64,000 bases of DNA from Variovorax paradoxus (GCF_022009635.1 NZ_CP091716.1:1565001-1629000); one strand, 5' to 3'. Counted from the stretch's first letter, positions 16,344-27,478 are shown. A program made the numbers and translations. The notes: generated by a model not told the origin, from the sequence alone.

Positions 16344-17537
16344 TCAATCCCAGGAGAGCGCACCACCCGACTGGTACTCGATCACGCGGGTTTCGAAAAA
16401 GTTGCGCTCTTTCTTCAGGTCAATCATTTCGCTCATCCAGGGGAACGGGTTTTCCTCGTTCGGGAAGAGCGTTTCGAGGCCGATCTGCTGTGCACGCCGG
16501 TTGGCGATGTAGCGCAGGTAGCCCTTGAACATGGAGGCATTCATACCGAGCACGCCGCGAGGCATCGTGTCTTCGGCGTACTTGTATTCGAGCTCGACGG
16601 CCTTCATGAAGAGAGCCTTGATCTCCGCCTTGAACTCTGCCGTCCAGAGGCCGGGGTTCTCGAGCTTGAGCTGGTTGATCAGGTCGATGCCGAAGTTGCA
16701 GTGCATCGACTCGTCGCGCAGGATGTACTGGTACTGCTCGGCGGCACCGGTCATCTTGTTCTGGCGGCCCAGCGCGAGGATCTGCGTGAAGCCGACGTAG
16801 AAGAAGAGCCCTTCCATCAGGCAGGCGAACACGATGAGCGACTTGAGCAGCGTCTGGTCGGTCTCGTGGGTGCCGGTCTTGAAGTTGGGGTCGCTGATGG
16901 CGTCGATGAACGGGATCAGGAACTGGTCCTTCTCGCGGATCGACGGCACTTCGTTGTAGGCGTTGAAGATCTCGCTCTCGTCCAGGCCGAGCGACTCGAC
17001 GATGTACTGGTACGCGTGCGTGTGGATCGCTTCCTCGAAGGCCTGGCGCAGCAGGAACTGGCGGCATTCAGGGGCAGTGATGTGGCGGTAGGTGCCCAGC
17101 ACGATGTTGTTGGCGGCCAGCGAGTCGGCGGTCACGAAGAAGCCGAGGTTGCGCTTGACGATGCGGCGCTCGTCTTCGGTCAGGCCGTTGGGGTCCTTCC
17201 AGAGCGCGATGTCGCGCGTCATGTTCACTTCCTGCGGCATCCAGTGGTTGGCGCAGGTGGCGAGGTACTTTTCCCACGCCCACTTGTACTTGAAGGGCAC
17301 CAGCTGGTTGACGTCGGTCTGACCATTGATGATGCGCTTGTCGGAAGCCTTGACACGCTGGGTGGCCGCAGGCGTTGTTGCTGCTGCGGGCTGTGCAATC
17401 GACGAAGTCGGAGCATCCACCGAACGGCCTGCGGAAAAACCGCCGGTCGATGCGTGGTGCTGCTGCAATCCTTGTTGCATATCCTTTGGTAAGGAGGGCT
17501 TGACTTCTTCGTCCCAGGTCAACATAGAAAAATCCAA
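16344..17537 (-). CDS. nrdB: Class Ia ribonucleotide reductase, beta subunit
   Basis: Radical-generating subunit of aerobic ribonucleotide reductase, 397 residues. A Pro/Ala/Ser-rich N-terminal extension of about 60 residues precedes the ferritin-like domain. Metal ligands can be assigned by motif: Asp138 (TADSL), Glu169 and His172 (EEAIHTH), Glu242 (MEGLFF), Glu276 and His279 (RDESMH). Tyr176 (HAYQY) is at the radical position. The overall sequence resembles the chlamydial class Ic subunit, but the Asp ligand and radical Tyr are those of class Ia. It lies downstream of nrdA on the same strand, 191 bases away, with its own candidate promoter. Confidence 0.95.
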   Translation of the reverse strand: MDFSMLTWDEEVKPSLPKDMQQGLQQHHASTGGFSAGRSVDAPTSSIAQPAAATTPAATQRVKASDKRIINGQTDVNQLVPFKYKWAWEKYLATCANHWMPQEVNMTRDIALWKDPNGLTEDERRIVKRNLGFFVTADSLAANNIVLGTYRHITAPECRQFLLRQAFEEAIHTHAYQYIVESLGLDESEIFNAYNEVPSIREKDQFLIPFIDAISDPNFKTGTHETDQTLLKSLIVFACLMEGLFFYVGFTQILALGRQNKMTGAAEQYQYILRDESMHCNFGIDLINQLKLENPGLWTAEFKAEIKALFMKAVELEYKYAEDTMPRGVLGMNASMFKGYLRYIANRRAQQIGLETLFPNEENPFPWMSEMIDLKKERNFFETRVIEYQSGGALSWD

Positions 17538-17544
17538 TGCTCAA

Positions 17545-17572
17545 ATTATCGGAGTAACGATGTGAGTTGCAA
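17545..17572 (-). promoter_or_regulatory. Candidate promoter upstream of nrdB
   Basis: On the minus strand, TTGCAA (17567-17572) and GATAAT (17545-17550) are separated by 16 bases, in the gap between nrdA and nrdB and just ahead of the nrdB start. It would allow nrdB to be transcribed apart from nrdA. Confidence 0.45.
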
Positions 17573-17583
17573 AGTGCTCGTTC

Positions 17584-17637
17584 ACATCGCACGCCATTTA
17601 TGTGGTTGTTATGTTGCTCGCATGCATCGTGCGATGT
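17584..17637. repeat. 10-bp inverted repeat between nrdA and nrdB
   Basis: ACATCGCACG (17584-17593) and its exact reverse complement CGTGCGATGT (17628-17637) are separated by 34 bases, just upstream of the candidate nrdB promoter. It does not match the NrdR box. It could be a regulator site or a long-looped RNA structure. Confidence 0.5.
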
Positions 17638-17728
17638 CAGTCAATGGCTTCATCGAGTGACCGTCGCACGACTTTCGCATGCACCTCGCTGATTCAACGA
17701 AGCGCCGGTGCGCGCTTCGATTCACTCA

Positions 17729-20644
17729 TCACTGGCAGGCTTCGCAGGTCGGATCGTCCACGCCGCAGAACGCGATGTCGGTGGCGGGAATCGCGTTCAT
17801 CTGTGCCTTTGCCGCAGCTGCAGCGGCTTCGAGCGCGCTCATGCCCGACGGTGCATCGCCACCCGACGACACTGCGTTGAGGCGGCCCGACTGCACCGTC
17901 GACTTCTCGGCGTGCGTCGCGCTCTGCGTGCGCAGGTAGTAGGTCGTCTTCAGGCCGCGCAGCCATGCGAGCTTGTATGTGTCGTCGAGCTTCTTGCCCG
18001 ATGCGCCGGCCATGTAGATGTTCAGCGACTGCGCCTGGTCGATCCACTTCTGGCGACGCGCGGCGGCTTCCACCAGCCACGTGGTTTCCACTTCGAACGC
18101 GGTGGCGTAGAGCGCCTTCACGTCTTGCGGCACGCGGTCGATCGGACGCAGCGAACCGTCGAAGTGCTTCAGGTCCATGACCATCACGTCGTCCCACAGG
18201 CCCAGGCGCTTCAGGTCGCGCACCAGGTAGTGGTTGATCACAGTGAATTCGCCCGACAGGTTCGACTTGACCGACAGGTTGCCGAAGCAGGGTTCGATCG
18301 ATGCGTCGACGCCGATGATGTTCGAGATGGTCGCGGTCGGGGCGATGGCCACGCAGTTCGAATTGCGCATGCCGTCGGCCTTGATCTTCTGGCGCAGCAC
18401 GTCCCAGTCGAGCGTGGCCGAACGGTCGACCTCGACGTAGCCGCCGCGTGCCTTCTCGAGCAGGTCGAGCGAGTCGATCGGCAGGATGCCCTTGTCCCAC
18501 AGCGAGCCCTTGTAGCTCGAGTACTTGCCGCGTTCCTTGGCCAACTCGGTCGAGGCCCAGTAGGCGTGGTAGCAGATGGCTTCCATCGACTCGTCGGCGA
18601 ACTGCACGGCTTCCTGCGAGGCGTAGGGAATGCGCAGTTCGTACAGCGCGTCCTGGAAGCCCATCAGGCCCAGGCCGACCGGACGGTGGCGCAGGTTCGA
18701 GTCGCGCGCCTTCTTCACGGCGTAGTAGTTGATGTCGATCACGTTGTCGAGCATGCGCATCGCCGTGGAGATCGTCTTCTTGAGCTTTTCCTGGTCGACC
18801 TTGCCGTCCTTCAGATGCTGCAGCAGGTTCACGGAACCCAGGTTGCACACGGCGGTTTCGGTGTCGCTGGTGTTCAGCGTGATTTCGGTGCACAGGTTCG
18901 ACGAGTGCACGACACCGGCGTGCTGCTGCGGCGAGCGCACGTTGCAGGCGTCCTTGAACGTGATCCAGGGATGGCCGGTCTCGAACAGCATCGTGAGCAT
19001 CTTGCGCCACAGGTCGGTCGCCTGGATGGTGCGCGCGGGCTTGATGTCGCCGCGGGCAGCCTTTTCTTCGTAGGCGACGTAGGCCTTCTCGAATTCGGCG
19101 CCGAACAGGTCGTGCAGGTCAGGCACGTTCGAAGGCGAGAACAGCGTCCAGGTGCCCTTTTCCATCACGCGGCGCATGAACAGGTCGGGGATCCAGTTGG
19201 CGGTGTTCATGTCGTGCGTGCGGCGGCGGTCGTCGCCGGTGTTCTTGCGCAGCTCCAGGAACTCCTCGATGTCGAGGTGCCAGGTTTCCAGGTAGGTGCA
19301 GACGGCGCCCTTGCGCTTGCCGCCCTGGTTCACGGCTACGGCCGTGTCGTTCACCACCTTCAGGAACGGCACCACGCCCTGCGATTCGCCGTTGGTGCCC
19401 TTGATGTGGCTGCCCAACGCGCGAACGCGGGTCCAGTCGTTGCCCAGGCCGCCAGCGAACTTCGACAGCAGCGCGTTTTCCTTGATCGACTCGTAGATGC
19501 CGTCCAGGTCGTCGGGCACGGTGGTCAGGTAGCAGCTCGACAGCTGCGAGCGCAGCGTGCCGGCGTTGAACAGCGTGGGCGTGCTCGACATGAAGTCGAA
19601 CGACGACAGCACTTCATAGAACTCGATGGCGCGGGCTTCGCGGTCGATTTCGTTCAGCGACAGGCCCATGGCCACGCGCATGAAGAAAGCCTGCGGCAGC
19701 TCGATGCGGGTCTTGCGCACGTGCAGGAAGTAGCGGTCGTACAGGGTTTGCAGGCCGAGGTAGTCGAACTGGTTGTCGCGTTCGGCCTTCAGCGCCGCGC
19801 CCAGGCGGGGCAGGTCGTACTGCAGCAGCTTTTCGTCGAGCAGGTCGTTGTCCACGCCCTTCTTGATGAATTGCGGGAAGTAGTCGGCGTAGGCGGTGGC
19901 ACGGTCGACCGGCATCACTTCGCGGCCGATGATCTCCTTGAAGATCGTGTGCAGCAGCAGGCGCGCGGTGGCGAAGGTGTAGTCGGGGTCTTTCTCGATC
20001 AGCGTGCGGGCGGCCAGGATCGAAGCCTTGTAGACCTCGTCGAGCGGCACGCCGTCGTACAGGTTGCGCATCGTCTCGGCGACGATCGGCGCGGCGGTGA
20101 TGCTCTCGCCCAGGTTCTCGCAGGCGGACTCGATCAGGCCCTTGAGCTCGTTGATGTCGAGCGCGACCAGCTCGCCGTTGTCCAGCACGTGCAGCGCGGG
20201 CGTGGCCGGCGCTTCCTGTTCGCCCTGCTTCGAACGTTCCTGCGTGCGGCGTTCGCGGTACAGCACGTAGGCGCGAGCGATTTCATGGTGGCCGCCGCGC
20301 ATCAGGCCGAGTTCGACCTGGTCTTGCACGTCTTCGATGTGGAAGGTGCCGCCGCCCGGACGCGAGCGCACCAGCGCGCGGATCACACCTTGCGTGAGCA
20401 CGTCGACCGTCTCGCGAACACTGGCCGAAGCCGCGCCCTGCGTGCCGTGCACGGCGAGGAAGGCCTTCATCATCGCGATGGCGATCTTGTTCGGCTCGAA
20501 GGGCACCACGGCGCCGTTGCGGCGGATGATCTGGTAGTGGGCCAGGTTCTGGCCGGCGGGGGAGCCAGCAGTGTCTCGCTGCTGCTGCGGTGGCGTCGAG
20601 GGAACGGCACGCGGGGTCGATTGGGGGTTCAGGGCAGTTTGCAT
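17729..20644 (-). CDS. nrdA: Class Ia ribonucleotide reductase, alpha subunit
   Basis: Catalytic subunit of aerobic ribonucleotide reductase, 971 residues. The ATG at 20644 is preferred: GAGAGGAAG lies 3 bases upstream, and the alternative TTG at 20665 would place that Shine-Dalgarno inside the gene. After a low-complexity N-terminus comes an ATP-cone (IIRRNGAVVPFEPNKI), then the barrel domain with SNLCTEITLNTS, the ETAVCNLGSVNL segment and the PTATISNIIGV loop, and a C-terminal Cys pair (CEACQ) that passes electrons to the active site. It makes all dNTPs with NrdB. Transcription probably starts at a promoter overlapped by NrdR boxes (20729-20774). Confidence 0.96.
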   Translation of the reverse strand: MQTALNPQSTPRAVPSTPPQQQRDTAGSPAGQNLAHYQIIRRNGAVVPFEPNKIAIAMMKAFLAVHGTQGAASASVRETVDVLTQGVIRALVRSRPGGGTFHIEDVQDQVELGLMRGGHHEIARAYVLYRERRTQERSKQGEQEAPATPALHVLDNGELVALDINELKGLIESACENLGESITAAPIVAETMRNLYDGVPLDEVYKASILAARTLIEKDPDYTFATARLLLHTIFKEIIGREVMPVDRATAYADYFPQFIKKGVDNDLLDEKLLQYDLPRLGAALKAERDNQFDYLGLQTLYDRYFLHVRKTRIELPQAFFMRVAMGLSLNEIDREARAIEFYEVLSSFDFMSSTPTLFNAGTLRSQLSSCYLTTVPDDLDGIYESIKENALLSKFAGGLGNDWTRVRALGSHIKGTNGESQGVVPFLKVVNDTAVAVNQGGKRKGAVCTYLETWHLDIEEFLELRKNTGDDRRRTHDMNTANWIPDLFMRRVMEKGTWTLFSPSNVPDLHDLFGAEFEKAYVAYEEKAARGDIKPARTIQATDLWRKMLTMLFETGHPWITFKDACNVRSPQQHAGVVHSSNLCTEITLNTSDTETAVCNLGSVNLLQHLKDGKVDQEKLKKTISTAMRMLDNVIDINYYAVKKARDSNLRHRPVGLGLMGFQDALYELRIPYASQEAVQFADESMEAICYHAYWASTELAKERGKYSSYKGSLWDKGILPIDSLDLLEKARGGYVEVDRSATLDWDVLRQKIKADGMRNSNCVAIAPTATISNIIGVDASIEPCFGNLSVKSNLSGEFTVINHYLVRDLKRLGLWDDVMVMDLKHFDGSLRPIDRVPQDVKALYATAFEVETTWLVEAAARRQKWIDQAQSLNIYMAGASGKKLDDTYKLAWLRGLKTTYYLRTQSATHAEKSTVQSGRLNAVSSGGDAPSGMSALEAAAAAAKAQMNAIPATDIAFCGVDDPTCEACQ

Positions 20645-20726
20645 TCGCTTCCTCTCGGTTGGCAATTCTTGTTGGATGGCGACGCCTGGGCCGGGCGCCG
20701 CGCCGGTGCTGATGACCGGACGTTGG

Positions 20727-20774
20727 ACACTATATCTAGGGTGCGGGGGGTGTACAACCCACTAGATGTAGCGT
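20727..20774 (-). promoter_or_regulatory. nrdA promoter with two NrdR boxes
   Basis: On the minus strand a near-consensus promoter is seen: TTGTAC (20752-20757), 17-base spacer, TATAGT (20729-20734). Two sequences resemble the NrdR box ACACWATATWTWGTGT: ACACTATATCTAGGGT at 20727-20742 (14 of 16 positions), covering the -10 region, and ACGCTACATCTAGTGG on the minus strand of 20759-20774 (12 of 16), just upstream of -35. Their centres are 32 bases apart, three helical turns, the usual NrdR spacing. This predicts repression by NrdR when dATP is plentiful. The rest of the 20,645-20,994 gap holds nothing else I can identify. Confidence 0.8.
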
Positions 20775-20994
20775 TTTCTTCTCGATACAAGCCTTGCCGG
20801 CATTTCTTTCGGCGTAGGACAACGCCAGAGATACCGCGTGAATACTGGCCTATGGTCTCGCAAGCCGCATGGGGCGTGGCTTGCGAGCCGATTTGGGCCT
20901 GCAAGGCGCATGGTTGCTTGATCGAGCGGCCGATATTTTCGCATTGCTGCGCCGCATGATCAGCGCATCACGGGTGGCCGCGCGATTGAAAAAA

Positions 20995-21592
20995 TTAGCG
21001 CTGCACCACCTGTGCAGGAAACATCTGTGGACTCCAGCCCAGTTGCTCGCGCAACAGGCGCCAGTCGAAACCGGCGCCGGGGTCCTGCTTGCGGCCCGGC
21101 GCGATGTGCTCGTGGCCGGCGATGTGGGCGATGGGATAGTGCTGCGCGATCGCCGCGCAGAGGCTCGCGAGCGTCTCGTATTGCGGCTCGTCGAAGGGCT
21201 GGCCCTCGAGGCCTTCGAGCTCGATGCCGACCGAGTCGTCGTTGCAGTTGCCCCGGCCGCGCCATGACGACACGCCGGCATGCCAGGCGCGGTCGTCGCA
21301 GCTCACGAACTGCCACAGCTCGCCGTTGCGGCGCACGTAGAAATGCGAGGACACCTCGAGCCCGCGGATCGACTGGAAGTAGGGGTGCGCGTCCCAGTCG
21401 AGCCGGTTGGTGAAGAGCCGTTGCACCGCGTCGCCGCCGTACTCGCCGGGCGGCAGGCTGATCGAATGGATCACGACGAGGTCGGTCTGCGCGCCCGCTG
21501 GGCGGGGGCCGAAATTCGGCGAGGGCAGCGCCTTCGCGAAGCGGTACCAGCCGGCCTGCCAGAGCGCGCCGTCGTCGCCGCTCGTGGCTGCT

Positions 21593-21606
<14 letters not shown>
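20995..21606 (-). CDS. ampD: 1,6-anhydro-N-acetylmuramyl-L-alanine amidase AmpD
   Basis: Cytosolic zinc amidase that removes the peptide from anhydro-muropeptides in murein recycling; its loss often derepresses AmpC beta-lactamase in other bacteria. About 203 residues with the Amidase_2 fold: VIHSISLPPG (zinc His), VSSHFYVRRNGELWQFV, SVGIELEG and AGHEHIAPGRKQDPG (zinc His and catalytic region). ATG at 21606 is used; 21621 is an alternative. Both overlap the pilR 3' end, so translation is probably coupled. Confidence 0.93.
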
Positions 21607-23143
<1,537 letters not shown>

Positions 23144-23147
23144 GGCG

Positions 23148-24845
23148 CTATTGTGTCAGCCGGTTTTCGCTGGCGGCGAAGCTCACGAAGAATTCGTTGC
23201 CCTCCGGGCCGCCCTGAACCAGCGCGCGCCGCTCGTAGCCGATGGTGGCGCCGTGGCGCCGGCACAGCTCGCGGCACAGGAAGAGACCCAGCCCGCTCGA
23301 TCGGCTTTCCGAAGAGAAGAATGGTTCGAACAGGTGTCGCTGCACGGCTGGTTCCAGCGGCGCCCCGTCGCTCCACACCATCAGGGCGGGGCGGCCCGAG
23401 GTGCCGCGCTGAAGGCTGGTCAGCACCTGGATGGAGCCTTCGCGCTTGCCGGCGTAGCGCGCCGCGTTGTCGAGCAGGTTCACCAGCAGCCGGCGCAAAT
23501 GCTCGGCGTCGAAGCGCACGTCGCTGCCGGCGGCATCGAGCGACACCTGCACGCCCTTGCGTTGCGTCTGGCGGATCCATTCCTCGGCCAGTACCTGCAC
23601 CGCGGGGTCGAGCACGACCTGCTCGCCCAGCGACAGCACGCGCTGCTGGCGCGCCCGGGAAACATCGAGCACGTCGTCCACGATGCGCGCGAGCCGCTGC
23701 GCGTTGTGCTGCACCATGCTCGTGAGCTTGCGGTGCGCGGGGTCGGTCAGGTCTTCGTTGAGGAGCGCGCTGGCCTGGGTGATGGCGGCCAACGGATTGC
23801 GGATTTCATGCGCGACGGCGGCCGACATGCGGCCCATTGCTGCCAGTTTCTCGGTGCGGATGCGGGCTTCGAGTTCGCGCAGGTCCTGCAGGAACATCAC
23901 GCACAGGCTGTCGAGCCGCCTGTCGCCGGCGGGCGTGAGCCGGGTGCGCACGCGCACCTCGCGCGCCGCGCCGCGTGCCTGCGCCACCGGGATTTCTTCC
24001 GACTGGGGCGCCCGGCGAGCGAAGGTCTGACGCGCCAGCGCGGCCAGCGCATGCCAGGCGGGCTGGGCGTGCAGCGGGAACGGCAGCGTCAGCTTCGCCA
24101 GCCCCTGGCCCAAGATGGCGTCGGCCGCCGGATTGGCCGCGTGCACCAACCCTTCGGCGTCGATCACCAGAACGCCTTCGCTCAGCGTCTCGATCACCAG
24201 GTCGTTGACCTGCGCCTGCATCTGCGCGCTGCTGCGGTTGCGCTGTGCCACCGCTTCCTCGCGCGCGAGCCGGCGGGCCAGCTCGTGCGCCAGCAGGGCC
24301 ACCACGAACAGCCCGGTGCCCGTAAGCGCCGCCTGCACGAAGCGGCCGGACGAGTCGACGGGCTGCTGCAGCCAGTGCCAGCCCGCGTCCGCCAGCAGCA
24401 GCAGCGTGACGGTGGACGTGGTGCCCAGGCTCACGACCACCGTGCCGAGCACCGCGCTCATGAGCACCGGCAGCGCGAACAGCGGCGTGTAGTTGACGTT
24501 GCCGCCCTGCATGACCTGCAGCGTGGTGAAGGCGGCCAGGTCGATGCCGACTGTCAGCAGCCACGGGGCGGTGAAACCGCGGATCGGCGGCTGCAGGCGC
24601 GTGTAGCGCATGGTCAGCCAGGCAGTGACCAGGTAGACGGCGGAAATGCCGATGGCCAACGGCTGCATCGTCTGCCCGAGCGCGAAGGCCACGCCCTGCA
24701 GCATCACCAGCACCAGCGCGACGAAGCAGCGCGCGGCCATGAAGCCGCGCCACAGGCGGATGAGGGCGGTGCTTTCGCTGCCGCCCAGTTCGAGCACGTC
24801 CCAGTCGGTGACAGGCTCGCCGCGCGACCAGAGAGGGGAACTCAT
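23148..24845 (-). CDS. pilS: Sensor histidine kinase, PilS type
   Basis: Membrane kinase of 565 residues. About six transmembrane helices lie between residues 35 and 210, then a PAS domain (IETLSEGVLVIDAEGLVHAANPA), a HisKA domain with AAVAHEIRNPLAAITQAS (phospho-acceptor His) and a HATPase domain (VNLLDNAARYAGKREG; SSGLGLFLCRELCRRHG). Six helices plus cytosolic PAS is the PilS layout. In Pseudomonas PilS senses membrane pilin. Encoded directly before pilR. The gene may be in one transcript with the PP0621 and CcsA-type genes upstream. Confidence 0.9.
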   Translation of the reverse strand: MSSPLWSRGEPVTDWDVLELGGSESTALIRLWRGFMAARCFVALVLVMLQGVAFALGQTMQPLAIGISAVYLVTAWLTMRYTRLQPPIRGFTAPWLLTVGIDLAAFTTLQVMQGGNVNYTPLFALPVLMSAVLGTVVVSLGTTSTVTLLLLADAGWHWLQQPVDSSGRFVQAALTGTGLFVVALLAHELARRLAREEAVAQRNRSSAQMQAQVNDLVIETLSEGVLVIDAEGLVHAANPAADAILGQGLAKLTLPFPLHAQPAWHALAALARQTFARRAPQSEEIPVAQARGAAREVRVRTRLTPAGDRRLDSLCVMFLQDLRELEARIRTEKLAAMGRMSAAVAHEIRNPLAAITQASALLNEDLTDPAHRKLTSMVQHNAQRLARIVDDVLDVSRARQQRVLSLGEQVVLDPAVQVLAEEWIRQTQRKGVQVSLDAAGSDVRFDAEHLRRLLVNLLDNAARYAGKREGSIQVLTSLQRGTSGRPALMVWSDGAPLEPAVQRHLFEPFFSSESRSSGLGLFLCRELCRRHGATIGYERRALVQGGPEGNEFFVSFAASENRLTQ

Positions 24846-24866
24846 TGGCGAAGGCGCCGGGCGGGC

Positions 24867-25130
24867 TCAGCGACTCGCCGTGGCGGCGTCGCGGTGCGCT
24901 GTGCTGCAGTAGACGGTGCCGCCGGGGCCGGCGATGGCGTCGGTGGCGGGCAGGTGCAGGCCGCAGTGGGCGCAGCGCGCCATGGCCTGCGGCGGCCCGA
25001 CCGGGGTGGGCGAGCGCTGCTGCGCCTTGGCGGCACGCTCGCGCATCGCATCGCGCATTTCTTCGCGCCGGTTCTTGCGCCACAGCCAGATCGCGACCCA
25101 GAGCACCGCGAGGACGAGGAGGTATTTCAT
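24867..25130 (-). CDS. Small membrane-anchored zinc-ribbon protein, PP0621 family
   Basis: An 87-residue protein starting MKYLLVLAVLWVAIWLWRK, a single signal-anchor helix, followed by a basic linker and a C-terminal metal-site-like segment (ARCAHCGLHLP, then VYCSTAHRD). It matches the PP0621 family, whose function is unknown. The ATG at 25130 overlaps the stop of the CcsA-type gene by 4 bases. Longer frames through this point are extensions of the overlapping gene's complement and are rejected. Confidence 0.85.
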   Translation of the reverse strand: MKYLLVLAVLWVAIWLWRKNRREEMRDAMRERAAKAQQRSPTPVGPPQAMARCAHCGLHLPATDAIAGPGGTVYCSTAHRDAATASR

Positions 25131-25942
25131 ACAGGGGGACGAGCCAGCACCACTTCGAGCACGAAGCGCGAGCCCACGTAGGCCAGCAGCAGAAGTGCCG
25201 AGCCGGCGTACAGCACGCGGCGCGCGGTGCGCCCGCGCCAGCCGAAGCGGGCACGGCCGATCAGCAGGACCGCGAAAGTGAGCCAGGCGAGCACCGAGAA
25301 GGTGGTCTTGTGGTCCCACTTCCAGAAGCGGCCGGCGGTGCCGTAGAGCTGTTCGCTGAACAGCAGGCCGGCCAGCAGCGTGGCCGAAAGCAGCACGAAA
25401 CCGGCGGTGACGAAACGGAAGGTAAGCCGCTCGAGCGTGAGCAGCGGCACGCCGCCCTGATGAGGCTCGGCGGTGGCCAGGCGGATCTGCTTTTCGGCGC
25501 GGGTGATCAGCCAGGCATGCACTACGGCGGCGCCGAACAGGCCGTAAGAAGCGATGCCGAGCGCGAGGTGCAGCGGCAGCCAGGGCGAGGCCGAGACGTG
25601 CAGCGGCGAGCCCGCGAACAGAATGGCCAGCAGCACGGCGGCCGCGCCCAGCCAGGCGAGCGCGCGCCGTACCTTGAGCTGCGGATACATGCGGCTTTCG
25701 ACCGCATAGACGGTGAGCACCAGCCACGCCGTGACCGACAGCGCCGGCGCGAAGCCGAAGCGCGGCTCGCTGCCGATGAGGCCGTGGGCCAGTGCCAAGG
25801 CATGCAAAAGCCATGCAATACCGAGGGCCCATTGGGTCGCCTGGCGGCTCATCCGGGCCCCGGCAGCGGCGACGAATCCGTAGGCCACGGCGGTGGCGAT
25901 GCCCAGCGCCACGCCGAGTGGGGAGGGGATCGCTAAAATCAT
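25127..25942 (-). CDS. CcsA/YpjD-type cytochrome c assembly membrane protein
   Basis: Integral membrane protein of 271 residues with about eight hydrophobic helices and the family core KWDHKTTFSVLAWLTFAVLL, in which the Trp and His resemble the haem-handling WWD-like region of CcsA proteins. The inner membrane member YpjD lies beside ffh in many proteobacteria, and here it is divergent from ffh across a gap of 117 bases. Its exact role is not settled; dedicated CcsA/CcsB-type maturation usually needs a partner not seen here. Confidence 0.87.
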   Translation of the reverse strand: MILAIPSPLGVALGIATAVAYGFVAAAGARMSRQATQWALGIAWLLHALALAHGLIGSEPRFGFAPALSVTAWLVLTVYAVESRMYPQLKVRRALAWLGAAAVLLAILFAGSPLHVSASPWLPLHLALGIASYGLFGAAVVHAWLITRAEKQIRLATAEPHQGGVPLLTLERLTFRFVTAGFVLLSATLLAGLLFSEQLYGTAGRFWKWDHKTTFSVLAWLTFAVLLIGRARFGWRGRTARRVLYAGSALLLLAYVGSRFVLEVVLARPPV

Positions 25943-26059
25943 CGATCGGAGTTTAGCGTCTCGCCCTTGCGTTCCCAGCGCCCGACTTCAAGTTCCTTCC
26001 TCGTCTTCCAGACTTTCCATCCGACCCGCGCCGCAGCGGGCAGCAAGGCATTCCCGCTC

Positions 26060-27448
26060 ATGGCCACCGCCCTCACAGAAAAGTTCTCCCGCCTCGTCAA
26101 GACGATGAGCGGCCAGGCGCGCATCACCGAAAGCAACGTGCAGGACATGCTGCGCGAAGTGCGCATGGCGCTGCTGGAAGCCGACGTGGCGCTGCCCGTG
26201 GTGCGCGACTTCGTCGCCCGCGTGAAGGAAAAGGCGCTCGGCCAGGAAGTGCTGGGCTCGCTCAAGCCGGGCCAGGCGCTGGTCGGCATCGTCAACCGCG
26301 AACTCGCCGCCACCATGGGCGAGGGCGTCTCGGACATCAACCTCGCGGCCCAGCCGCCGGCGGTGATCCTCATGGCCGGCCTGCAGGGCGCCGGCAAGAC
26401 CACCACCACCGCCAAGCTGGCCAAGCACCTGATCGAGAAGCGCAAGAAGAAGGTGCTGACCGTGTCGGGCGACGTGTACCGTCCGGCCGCCATCGAGCAG
26501 CTCAAGACCGTGACCAAGCAGGCCGGCGCCGAGTGGTTCCCCAGCTCGCCCGACCAGAAGCCGCTGGACATCGCGCGCGCCGCGCTCGACCACGCCAAGC
26601 GCCACTATTTCGACGTGCTGCTGGTCGACACGGCCGGCCGCCTGGCCATCGACGAAGTGCTGATGGCCGAAATCAAGCAGTTGCACGCGGCGCTCGACCC
26701 GGTCGAAACCCTGTTCGTGGTCGACGCCATGCAGGGCCAGGACGCTATCAACACCGCCAAGGCCTTCAAGGAAGCGCTGCCGCTCACCGGCATCATCCTG
26801 ACCAAGACCGACGGCGATTCGCGCGGCGGCGCGGCGCTGTCGGTGCGCCAGGTGACGGGCGTGCCGATCAAGTTCGCCGGCGTGAGCGAGAAGATCGACG
26901 GCCTCGAAGTGTTCGACGCCGAGCGCCATGCGGGCCGCATCCTGGGCATGGGCGACATCGTCGCGCTGGTCGAGCAGGTCACGGCCGGCGTCGACGTGGC
27001 GGCGGCGCAGAAGCTGGCCGCCAAGGTCAAGAGCGGCGCGGGCTTCGACCTGAACGACTTCCTCGGCCAGCTGCAGCAGATGAAGCAGATGGGCGGCCTT
27101 TCCAGCCTGATGGACAAGCTGCCGCAACAAATGGCCGCCAAGGCCACCGAGGCCGACATGACTCGTGCCGAGCGCGACATCCGCCGCAAGGAAGGCATCA
27201 TCCAGAGCATGACGCCGCTGGAGCGCCGCAAGCCCGAATTGCTCAAGGCCACGCGCAAGCGCCGCATCGCGGCCGGCGCCGGCGTGCAGGTTCAGGAAGT
27301 GAACCGCCTGCTCAACGAGTTCGAGCAGATGCAGGGCATGATGAAGAAGATGAAGGGCGGCGGCCTCATGAAGATGATGAAGAAGATGGGCGGCATGAAG
27401 GGCATGGGTGGAATGGGCGGCCCCGGTGGCCCGAAGTTGCCGTTCTGA
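26060..27448 (+). CDS. ffh: Signal recognition particle protein Ffh
   Basis: SRP GTPase that binds signal sequences at the ribosome with 4.5S RNA. The start at 26060 (MATALTEKFSRLVKTMSGQAR) gives 462 residues; the frame opens further upstream but without family similarity. The N domain is followed by the GTPase G1 loop GLQGAGKTTTTAKLA, DTAGRLAID, TKTDGDSRGG and a Met-rich M domain ending in repeats of MKKM and GGMKGMGG. It is monocistronic, with a strong hairpin after the stop. Confidence 0.97.
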   Translation: MATALTEKFSRLVKTMSGQARITESNVQDMLREVRMALLEADVALPVVRDFVARVKEKALGQEVLGSLKPGQALVGIVNRELAATMGEGVSDINLAAQPPAVILMAGLQGAGKTTTTAKLAKHLIEKRKKKVLTVSGDVYRPAAIEQLKTVTKQAGAEWFPSSPDQKPLDIARAALDHAKRHYFDVLLVDTAGRLAIDEVLMAEIKQLHAALDPVETLFVVDAMQGQDAINTAKAFKEALPLTGIILTKTDGDSRGGAALSVRQVTGVPIKFAGVSEKIDGLEVFDAERHAGRILGMGDIVALVEQVTAGVDVAAAQKLAAKVKSGAGFDLNDFLGQLQQMKQMGGLSSLMDKLPQQMAAKATEADMTRAERDIRRKEGIIQSMTPLERRKPELLKATRKRRIAAGAGVQVQEVNRLLNEFEQMQGMMKKMKGGGLMKMMKKMGGMKGMGGMGGPGGPKLPF

Positions 27449-27478
27449 GCAGCGCACACCACGCACGCATATATATAG

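Noticed and set aside
17708..20959. 1083-codon plus-strand frame opposite nrdA
   Set aside because: Antisense shadow of nrdA; length arises from absence of stop codons in high-GC DNA, and no domain is seen.
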